This document shows positions 1 through 5,605 of a stretch of 5,605 nt of DNA, in pieces. This stretch comes from Candidatus Zixiibacteriota bacterium (GTDB taxonomy: Bacteria; Zixibacteria; MSB-5A5; GN15; FEB-12), in the NCBI GenBank assembly GCA_022564135.1, contig JADFLZ010000009.1, forward strand, positions 13,664 through 19,268, given 5' to 3'. The number at the start of each line of letters is the position of its first letter. Within the stretch, counting starts at the first letter, position 1. Made by a program: the position numbers and the translations under genes. The notes beneath the pieces were generated by a model. The model did no database searches, was not told the DNA's origin, and worked only from the letters and a program-made list of their open reading frames with translations.

Positions 1-335
1 GGCGGGCGAAAACAATTGCACCTGTCCATAAACGCTTTTAACTGTGCCGAGACGGCGTCAAAATAAATCGGGGAGCCGACTAACAGGCAGTCGCACTCAG
101 CCAGTAATTTATAAACATCCGTCAGGGCATCATCAAAAAAGCAGAAATTCGGGGTGGGAGCTTTACCGCAGGCCTGACAGGGGAGAAACATCAAATCGTT
201 TAGTCTGATTTTACTTATTTCAACTTTGCTTGTCTTCGGAACAGATGACTGGATACTTTGCGCGATTGTTTCAAGAAGGATATCTGTCGAAGAGTCAACC
301 ACCGGTGAACCTGATACAGACAATACTTTAATCAA
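1..335 (-). CDS. Flavodoxin-fold NAD(P)H-dependent FMN reductase-like protein (3' part cut by window edge)
   Basis: Only the N-terminal 111 codons are visible; the gene continues beyond the left edge. The protein starts MIKVLSVSGSP, a first beta strand followed by an FMN phosphate-binding loop (SGSP, residues 8-11, then S15-S16-T17). A second signature is PCQACG (52-57) followed by C65 and an acidic pair (D68-D69), and a third is GSPIYF (87-92) leading into an SAQLKAFMDR stretch (96-105). This order is characteristic of the NADPH-dependent FMN reductase / flavodoxin-like superfamily, cytosolic proteins that bind FMN and move electrons from NAD(P)H to small acceptors; the substrate cannot be read from sequence. 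The start is TTG: an in-frame TAG lies five codons upstream with no ATG or GTG between, and a good GAAGGGA ribosome site precedes it. The TTG overlaps the last 8 nt of the ABC-F gene, so translation is probably coupled. The related Fe-S flavoproteins carry four clustered cysteines; here one appears missing, so a cluster is doubtful. The family call is firm, the role unknown. Confidence 0.88.
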   Translation of the reverse strand, partial: MIKVLSVSGSPVVDSSTDILLETIAQSIQSSVPKTSKVEISKIRLNDLMFLPCQACGKAPTPNFCFFDDALTDVYKLLAECDCLLVGSPIYFDAVSAQLKAFMDRCNCFRP

Positions 336-2211
336 GTTTCGTCCCTTCTAACTCTTCGAGTCTGGCAATCAGCTGGAGTATCTTTTCTTCGGTCGCACTT
401 TGATTTTCTGAGGCTTCGTTTAATTTTTCCCAGTCAGTTTTAGGGATTTCTGAACCGATTTGTAGTTTGATTCTTATTAACTCTTTTTCAAGTTCAGTTA
501 ATTTACTTTTTGCTGATTTGATTTCTTTTACATGTTTTGATTTGCGTTTTGATTTCTCTTTAAATGCCAGATAAGCTTTTTTTGAACCTGCCGGTTTCTT
601 GCTGACCGCTGGTACCGAGCCTGCTGTCTTTTGTTTGAAATCAGAATAGTTGCCGTCGTAGGCTTTCAAAGAACTATTTTCAACATGCAAAATCTTGTTG
701 GCAACTTTATCCAGAAAATATCTATCGTGACTGACTATCAGAAATGTACCCTGATATTCGAGCAAGGCTTTCTCCAGAGCTTCGCGGCTTTCGAGATCGA
801 GATGATTAGTCGGCTCGTCCATAATAATAAAATTAGCAGGATGATACAGCAGCAAAGCCAGCGACAGTTTGGTTTTTTCACCGCCCGATAGTGACGACAC
901 TTTGCTGAGTGATTCATCGCCGGAAAAACCAAAGCGGGCCAGATAAGACCGAATTTTGCCGGCCTCTGCCTGCGGCTCCAGCTGCCAGGCGCTTTCAAGT
1001 ACTGTCAGCTCCATATTGAGGTTTTCCAGTTCCTGGTCAAAGTAAGCAATCTCCACGTTATTGCCAATACGAACTTCACCTGCCGTGGCGCTAAGTTCAC
1101 CTGTCAATGCTTTGAGAATAGTAGTTTTTCCGGAACCGTTTCTGCCGATCAGCGCGGCTTTATCGCCCCGGAACAGATCAAAACCAGCCTGCTTGATTAT
1201 AATATTATCAGCATAAGCTAAAGTAACGTTATCCACTGAAACAACATGCGCAAAGGAACGCCCCGAAGTTGCCATGCTGATAGTGGCGCCACCGCGATCG
1301 GCTTTAGGTGCTTCAATCCGCTCGATTCTGGCCAGGTATTTCATTTTCGACTGTGCCTGCTTGGTTTTTTGTCCGGCCATATTTCGTCTGATATATTCTT
1401 CTAAACGTTCAATTTCCTGCCTCTGGTGAATGAACTTGTGCTGCTGAATCTCTCTGCGTTTTATTCTCTCGCTAAGAAACTTGTCGAAGCCGCCGCTGTA
1501 AAATTCCAGCCGGCCTAATGTCAAATCCCAGATTTTACTGACAGTCGCCTGCAAAAAGGCGCGGTCATGCGAAACTATTATGAAAGCTTTATCACTCTTG
1601 TTAATAAATTCTTCAAGCCAGATGGTGGTTTCTATATCGAGATGGTTGGTGGGTTCATCCAGCAACATCAGATTGCCGTTGCCGGCCAGAAGCTTGGCCA
1701 GCGCCGCCCTGTTTTTTTCTCCTCCGGAAAACTTTTTTAATTGGTCCTGATGGCGTTTTGGTTCAAAGCCCAGACCGTCAAGTATAGCTGTAATATGATT
1801 TTCAAGGCCGAAACCTCCGCCGGTCTCGAACCTGTTGTGCAGCTCTCCAAGTTTCTCAAGCTTTATTTTATCCTCAGGATTTATGCTTACCAGATGTTCT
1901 AACTTTTCAATTTCTTCTTTAAGTTTCAGCAAGTCGCTGCGCGCGGCAGCTACAAATTCAAAGAGGCTCAGCTCTTTTGACTGTACGTTTTCCTGCACGG
2001 CGTATTCAATCAGACAGTTTTTAGCGATATTTAGGGAACCTGCGTCCGGGGAGATATTACGCATCAGAATTTCAAACAGAGTAGTTTTGCCGGTGCCGTT
2101 TTTTCCGACCAGCCCGATTCTTTCGCCTGCATTGATGCTAAACGATATCTTGTCCAGTATGACTTTATCAGCAAACTTCTTGGACAGACTATCCGCTGTC
2201 AGAAGAGTCAT
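328..2211 (-). CDS. ABC-F family ATPase (ribosome-associated, YdiF/YheS/Uup-like)
   Basis: This is a complete 627-residue protein with two ATP-binding cassettes and no membrane segments, the layout of ABC-F proteins, which bind the ribosomal E site and act on translation rather than transport. Cassette 1 has Walker A GKNGTGKT (36-43), signature FSGGE (161-165), Walker B with catalytic glutamate LMLLDEPTNHLD (181-192, E186) and switch histidine H215. Cassette 2 has GRNGSGKT (356-363), LSGGE (441-445), FIIMDEPTNHLD (461-472, E466) and H495. All catalytic residues are intact. The charged linker, about 240-325, contains a run of RRNMAGQKTKQAQSK (275-289), typical of the tRNA-interacting linker. 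A lysine-rich C-terminal tail, about 540-625, looks like the helical hairpin of Uup/YheS/YdiF-type members. The start ATG overlaps the stop of the upstream VWA gene (ATGA), and GGGAAGAA lies before it. It is most likely a housekeeping translation factor: the linker is not unusually long, and no regulatory leader is present as often seen with antibiotic-resistance ABC-Fs. The exact subfamily is uncertain. Confidence 0.95.
   Translation of the reverse strand: MTLLTADSLSKKFADKVILDKISFSINAGERIGLVGKNGTGKTTLFEILMRNISPDAGSLNIAKNCLIEYAVQENVQSKELSLFEFVAAARSDLLKLKEEIEKLEHLVSINPEDKIKLEKLGELHNRFETGGGFGLENHITAILDGLGFEPKRHQDQLKKFSGGEKNRAALAKLLAGNGNLMLLDEPTNHLDIETTIWLEEFINKSDKAFIIVSHDRAFLQATVSKIWDLTLGRLEFYSGGFDKFLSERIKRREIQQHKFIHQRQEIERLEEYIRRNMAGQKTKQAQSKMKYLARIERIEAPKADRGGATISMATSGRSFAHVVSVDNVTLAYADNIIIKQAGFDLFRGDKAALIGRNGSGKTTILKALTGELSATAGEVRIGNNVEIAYFDQELENLNMELTVLESAWQLEPQAEAGKIRSYLARFGFSGDESLSKVSSLSGGEKTKLSLALLLYHPANFIIMDEPTNHLDLESREALEKALLEYQGTFLIVSHDRYFLDKVANKILHVENSSLKAYDGNYSDFKQKTAGSVPAVSKKPAGSKKAYLAFKEKSKRKSKHVKEIKSAKSKLTELEKELIRIKLQIGSEIPKTDWEKLNEASENQSATEEKILQLIARLEELEGTKLD
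342..348 (-). promoter_or_regulatory. Ribosome binding site of the flavoprotein gene (decides a TTG start)
   Basis: Read on the minus strand this is GAAGGGA, separated by six bases (CGAAAC) from the TTG at 335-333. It lies inside the 3' end of the ABC-F gene. Because a TAG stop lies just upstream in the flavoprotein frame and no other start codon intervenes, the site supports TTG as the real start. The next in-frame TTG, codon 5, would remove the first beta strand. Confidence 0.7.
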
Positions 2212-4283
2212 TGTTCTTCCCGGGCAGGAGCTGAGCGTGACAATAGCAGCTCAATCAAAATCAGAAACGCTGCAATCCACAAAAAGAGCTGCCAGAGTTC
2301 TTTACCGAATCTAAACTGAGCAATCTCTGCCTGAAGAACAGCTGAATTTTTAAGAACATGATAATTGTCAAGGCCCGAAGCTTCCGCGAATTGTTCTGGT
2401 AATGCCGCAGAAAGATTACCTTCCAGCGGATCAATGTTGACAGCAAATCTGTCAACCTCTCGGCGGTCGAAGAAGGCCCGGTAAATTCCGGGTAAGTTCG
2501 CTGAAGCTACATTATAAGTTACGGCGCCCTGTCCTTCTTCCGGGGCCAGATAGAGCACCGAGGAATCCGGTTTGACAAGTTCAATCGACTGGTTCAGAGC
2601 CCCGCTGGCAGAAAAACTTCTGGAGAGACTGCTGCCTGTTCTTAATTCAGTTTCCACAGCAGAGAGCTGCGATGCTAAGTATTCGCTGATTCTGGCCATG
2701 AAGGGCACAAAGAAAGCGTGACCGGCCAGGTCGCTATAGGCCGGGGACATCGGTCCGGCAAAGGTCAGCACCCGTCCCGAAAAATAACTGTTCTCAATCA
2801 GAGCCGGCCTGTCTCCGGTGAAACGCATTATGACTTTACTCTTTCCTGTTGTGTGCGTTTTCGGAAGGGTGAAGAATTTTAGATTCGGAAGTTTGTTTTC
2901 ATCCAGATTAAAAACTGAGAAAACCGGATGATTTATATCTATATAACCGAGCGAATAATAGCCGGCGCCGCTGAAATTTTTATCCATAGGGGCCTCAAAT
3001 TCAACTCCGGTAAGTTCGCCCCAGGTCTCATTAAAAGCGGTGATGTCGGTTGCCTCGCCATAGCTGATAAACAGCGAGCGGCCGCTTTTGACAAAAAGTT
3101 TGAGTTTGGAAACTATCGAATTGTCAAGACTGGGGGCACCGGCCAGTATGACAACATCATAGTCGCGAAAATTCAGGCCCAGAAGATTATCCGGCCGGGC
3201 TTTTTTAACTGACCAATACTGTCCGGTTGTCTGCGACGGCACCAGGGCTAATTGCATCAGGTCGCTTATCGGATCGCCATCGATTATCAGCACATTAAAC
3301 TGTTCCGGTATATTGAAACTGAAATAGCAGCTGTTGTCAGCAGCAAATTTGTCATCTGAGAGCTGCACTAAGCCCGAATGAAAGCCGCCGCGCGACAAAG
3401 TGTGACTAAATCTAACCACCTTTTCTTTGCCGGCTGCTATCTTTACAGAAACTTGAGATACTCTGCTGCCGTTGACAAACAAAGAGGCAATGACATCGTC
3501 ATGAAATCTGCCGCCCTGATTTTTTATTGTGGCCGTTATCTCAAAGGGCTGGCCGGGGATAAGGAGTTTGCCACCTAAGCTAACACCAGAAACAGTCAGG
3601 TTGTCGTTTTCTCCAAGCGCCAGCTCCACAAAGTAGAGGCTGACGCTGCTATCGGCAGTTAGTTGTTCTCGGGGCAGGGAATTTCTTTGAAGATCACTAA
3701 GCAGATAGATTTCTTTGTTTAAGTTTATAGCCTTATTTAGTAGTTCCAGTGCGTTTCTAAGTCCAGACTCTAATTTGGTCGGGCCATATCCCGGAGCAAT
3801 AAGCCGAATTTTTTCACTGGCCGCGGCGGGACTGGAGAATTCAATTTTGCCGCTTTCTGACGAACTGATTCCTGTGCTGACAATTGCGATCTGGTCACCT
3901 TCGCCAAAGCTCTGCATCAGCTCTATGGCCTTGTCTTTGGTCAAGTCAAATAGATTACCGTCTTTGACATAGCGGTTCATTGAGGCAGAGTTGTCAAAAA
4001 TAATTACAGCCGAAACCGAAGCGTGCGAGCCGATATTGCCTCCGGTCGTGGTCGGTTCAGCAAAAGCCAGCACTACTATCAGGATTATCAGCATGCGCAA
4101 AATAAGCAGCAGCAGCTGTCTTATTTTTAAACGCCGTACCTGCCGCCGCTGCATCGCTTTTAAATGTTTCAGCGATGAAAACTCAATCAGTTTAACTTTT
4201 CTTTTGCTGAATAGATGAATGATAAGCGGAATCAAAGCCGCCGCTGCAGCAAGTAAGAATCCGGCATTCAAAAAACTGAACAT
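2208..4283 (-). CDS. BatA-anchored membrane protein with VWA, CARDB-like and amidotransferase-like domains
   Basis: This is a complete 691-residue protein. The N-terminus (1-77) matches the BatA anchor domain (aerotolerance regulator N-terminal type): a first membrane helix at about 5-25 starting FLNAGFL and ending IPLIIHLF, a basic cytoplasmic loop (27-55) and a second helix at about 56-75. A von Willebrand A domain follows (about 90-220), with MIDAS motif DNSAS (97-101), a likely MIDAS threonine T169 and an LLSDLQ strand (194-199). Residues 227-325 look like a CARDB/immunoglobulin-like beta domain. About 328-530 resembles the class I glutamine amidotransferase-like fold seen in this protein group (VLIIDGD at 331-337, DYDVVILAGAP at 374-384). 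It has no nucleophilic cysteine; the only cysteine is C319, outside it. A third helix at 663-683 ends the protein, followed by a short charged tail. The main body between helices 2 and 3 is predicted to be periplasmic. BatA-type proteins are usually linked to envelope stress or assembly, but the precise role is unproven. The ATG start matches the usual MxxFLN opening of the family. Confidence 0.9.
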   Translation of the reverse strand: MFSFLNAGFLLAAAAALIPLIIHLFSKRKVKLIEFSSLKHLKAMQRRQVRRLKIRQLLLLILRMLIILIVVLAFAEPTTTGGNIGSHASVSAVIIFDNSASMNRYVKDGNLFDLTKDKAIELMQSFGEGDQIAIVSTGISSSESGKIEFSSPAAASEKIRLIAPGYGPTKLESGLRNALELLNKAINLNKEIYLLSDLQRNSLPREQLTADSSVSLYFVELALGENDNLTVSGVSLGGKLLIPGQPFEITATIKNQGGRFHDDVIASLFVNGSRVSQVSVKIAAGKEKVVRFSHTLSRGGFHSGLVQLSDDKFAADNSCYFSFNIPEQFNVLIIDGDPISDLMQLALVPSQTTGQYWSVKKARPDNLLGLNFRDYDVVILAGAPSLDNSIVSKLKLFVKSGRSLFISYGEATDITAFNETWGELTGVEFEAPMDKNFSGAGYYSLGYIDINHPVFSVFNLDENKLPNLKFFTLPKTHTTGKSKVIMRFTGDRPALIENSYFSGRVLTFAGPMSPAYSDLAGHAFFVPFMARISEYLASQLSAVETELRTGSSLSRSFSASGALNQSIELVKPDSSVLYLAPEEGQGAVTYNVASANLPGIYRAFFDRREVDRFAVNIDPLEGNLSAALPEQFAEASGLDNYHVLKNSAVLQAEIAQFRFGKELWQLFLWIAAFLILIELLLSRSAPAREEQ
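2214..2221 (-). promoter_or_regulatory. Ribosome binding site of the ABC-F gene
   Basis: On the minus strand the sequence GGGAAGAA lies two bases (CA) before the ATG at 2211-2209, with the purine-rich GGGAAG core about four bases from the start. It is embedded in the last codons of the upstream VWA gene, whose TGA overlaps the ATG as ATGA. This arrangement usually couples translation of the two genes through ribosome re-initiation. Confidence 0.55.
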
Positions 4284-4286
4284 ATA

Positions 4287-4290
4287 TCCT
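4287..4290 (-). promoter_or_regulatory. Ribosome binding site of the BatA/VWA gene
   Basis: AGGA on the minus strand lies three bases (TAT) before the ATG at 4283-4281, in the 8-nt gap after the TAG stop of the TPR gene. The spacing is shorter than usual, so initiation may be modest or depend on ribosomes arriving from the upstream gene. The start is kept because the encoded N-terminus fits the BatA anchor from its first residues. Confidence 0.5.
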
Positions 4291-4291
4291 G

Positions 4292-5605
4292 CTATCGTCT
4301 AAACGGTTTTTCGAGCAGCCGGCGGGCTTCATCCTGATGATACAAGGCCGACTCCGCTGACAAGACCTGACTGTAATAATCTTCGGCAGCTTCTCTGTTA
4401 TTTGAAATGTCGGCAGTTTTGCCCAGCCATAAATTGATCATACCAATATAAAACGGACGGCTTTCTAAAAACAAGGCCAGCTCCAGCTGGTCCGCAGCGT
4501 TTTCGGTATCACCCAGACCAATCAAAGCAATTCCCGACCACATATAGGGAGTGGGCAGAGCCGGATTGGCTTGCTGCTGCTGTGAGAATATTGAAAGTGC
4601 TACTGTAAAATAATCACGCGCCTGCATAGTGTCTTCGGGTTTGTCCGAGTCTTTTAATATATCTCCCAGCATTACCCTGCATTCTGCCTGAATTTGTCCG
4701 GCCTTACCTCTGCCAATCAAATCACTTAACGACTGCACAGCCAAAAGGGTGTCACCCAAAAGCAGCTGATTAAGTACCAGGTTGAAACCCACTATGGCGT
4801 TGAGCGAATCCAGGGAGTGTGACTTTCTTAAATCAGCAGAAGCGATCTCGATTTCACCATTCATCATTCGAAAAGTTGCCAGGCCAAGCCAGGAATCATA
4901 ATTCTGCGAATCTATTTTTACCAGAAGTTCCTGAGTCTCCGAAGCGTTGTAATAGTCGCCATTAAAAAAATACGCGCGTGACAACTGATTATAACGGTAA
5001 AGAGAATCTTTTTTTGAAACAGACCCCTCTGCATACTTTTTAGTATACTCAAGCATCAACGGGTAATTAAACATCTGCTCGGCACGCTGAGCAAATTGTC
5101 CGTACTGCCTGTTTTCTATAGTGACAGTATCTACATAATCGAGCCAGCCTTTTTCAAGCTCACTTAGCGGCATCTCATAGATATTATTTAAAAGCTGCCT
5201 GAGATTGATATCATCTGCTTTTTCATAAAGAAGCACAAACTTGTCAAAAGTATATTCATCAATCAGATAGCGGACAAACGTGGCACTAATTACATCGGCG
5301 ATCAGCGGGTCTGCCTTTAAGTAACTGCTCGTGCTCAGCATGTCGCCCAGCGGCAGGTTTGTTTTATCTGCCACGGCTTTTTTCATACTGCTTATCGCCA
5401 GAGAAAAATAGTTGGCAAATCCTTCGGTCAAAAATAACGGCGCATAGCCATAGCTGCGAAGAACCGCGCCATGAATCAATAAAAACGGGTCGGCAGTATT
5501 AATACCAGACCGGTACAAAGCATAGACGTTAGAGCGGGTCGGGTCAAAGGAGCTGCCGAATCTCTTGTCCCATATCGCCGAATAACCCTGGCAGGGAAAC
5601 AGATA
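4292..5605 (-). CDS. Peptidase MA-like (probably inactive) plus TPR-repeat protein, 5' end outside window
   Basis: The reading frame is open to the right edge, giving 437 visible residues; the true start and any signal peptide lie outside. A TTG at 5518 could be called as a start, but 29 further in-frame codons without a stop precede it and it would cut into the domain. Residues about 30-160 resemble the C-terminal half of a gluzincin/peptidase MA-type domain: a helix with IHGAVL (44-49), then APLFLTEGFANYF (55-67), and the closing LSELEKGWLDYVDT (147-160), as in that family. The usual HExxH zinc motif is here HGAVL, so catalytic activity is unlikely although E61 of the EG motif is kept. The remainder (about 204-437) is helical with at least four TPR-like units, at about 204-235, 236-267, 354-382 and 391-418; weaker units probably fill about 269-340. 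TPR repeats mediate protein-protein contacts. It lies 8 nt upstream of the BatA/VWA gene, as TPR proteins often do with BatA-type genes. Location is presumably envelope or periplasm, but this is not shown. Confidence 0.8.
   Translation of the reverse strand, partial: YLFPCQGYSAIWDKRFGSSFDPTRSNVYALYRSGINTADPFLLIHGAVLRSYGYAPLFLTEGFANYFSLAISSMKKAVADKTNLPLGDMLSTSSYLKADPLIADVISATFVRYLIDEYTFDKFVLLYEKADDINLRQLLNNIYEMPLSELEKGWLDYVDTVTIENRQYGQFAQRAEQMFNYPLMLEYTKKYAEGSVSKKDSLYRYNQLSRAYFFNGDYYNASETQELLVKIDSQNYDSWLGLATFRMMNGEIEIASADLRKSHSLDSLNAIVGFNLVLNQLLLGDTLLAVQSLSDLIGRGKAGQIQAECRVMLGDILKDSDKPEDTMQARDYFTVALSIFSQQQQANPALPTPYMWSGIALIGLGDTENAADQLELALFLESRPFYIGMINLWLGKTADISNNREAAEDYYSQVLSAESALYHQDEARRLLEKPFRR

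Noticed and set aside
738..998. A minus-strand open frame in a different phase inside the ABC-F gene
   Set aside because: It overlaps the second cassette's signature and Walker B coding region, and its translation shows no domain.
785..1700. Two similar stretches (around 785-830 and 1640-1690) resembling a direct repeat
   Set aside because: They encode the DEPTNHLD Walker B motifs of the two cassettes; the similarity reflects the ancient duplication in ABC proteins, not a mobile or regulatory repeat.
1715..1745. T-rich runs that could suggest a terminator
   Set aside because: They lie within the ABC-F coding region, and no stable GC-rich hairpin immediately before the run was evident on either strand.
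328..2211. Antibiotic-resistance ABC-F
   Set aside because: There is no leader peptide or attenuator, no unusually long linker, and the gene sits mid-operon; a housekeeping role is the simpler reading.
1835..2314. A plus-strand open frame of 159 codons
   Set aside because: It lies antisense to the first ABC cassette and the end of the VWA gene, has a serine-rich low-information translation with no recognisable motif, and no ribosome site was noted. The minus-strand frame carries intact catalytic motifs.
3078..3085. GCGGCCGC palindrome
   Set aside because: A single 8-bp palindrome inside coding sequence, with no second copy noticed nearby; most likely chance.
2928..4218. Several short plus-strand open frames (66-94 codons)
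   Set aside because: All are antisense to the VWA gene, whose frame is continuous with clear domains; none has a recognisable product.
5516..5518. TTG as the start of the TPR gene
   Set aside because: The frame is open through 29 more codons to the window edge, and a start here would truncate the protease-like domain.

Overview
The window is one compact bacterial operon fragment with every gene on the minus strand, so transcription runs from the right edge to the left edge. Four genes are supported. In transcription order they are: (1) a TPR-repeat protein with an upstream gluzincin-like (peptidase MA-type) domain, running off the right edge; (2) a 691-residue membrane-anchored protein of the BatA/VWA type; (3) a complete 627-residue ABC-F ATPase; and (4) the first 111 codons of a flavodoxin-fold NAD(P)H-dependent FMN reductase-like protein, running off the left edge.

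The junctions are very tight: an 8-nt gap between genes 1 and 2, an ATGA overlap between 2 and 3, and an 8-nt overlap with a TTG start between 3 and 4. This leaves no room for internal intergenic promoters or terminators, and no non-coding stretch over 8 bases exists. All open frames on the plus strand lie inside these genes and look like shadows. No RNA gene, mobile element, CRISPR array or attachment site was seen.

The base composition is moderate (mid-40s percent G+C by eye). BatA-anchored VWA proteins with a C-terminal membrane helix, alongside peptidase-MA/TPR proteins, suggest a Gram-negative bacterium of the FCB superphylum or a related uncultured lineage such as Zixibacteria. This is inference from gene style; no marker gene in the window fixes the taxonomy.

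Functionally, the first two genes plausibly act at the cell envelope: a TPR scaffold with what looks like a catalytically dead protease domain, and an inner-membrane protein with a large non-cytoplasmic sensor or adhesion-like body. The last two are cytosolic: a ribosome-associated ABC-F factor and a redox flavoprotein. Nothing in the sequence shows that the four proteins share one pathway, though their junctions suggest co-transcription and coupled translation. The most notable observation is the loss of the HExxH catalytic motif in the TPR protein while the downstream EG motif is retained. I did not find a clearly new multi-gene system here.
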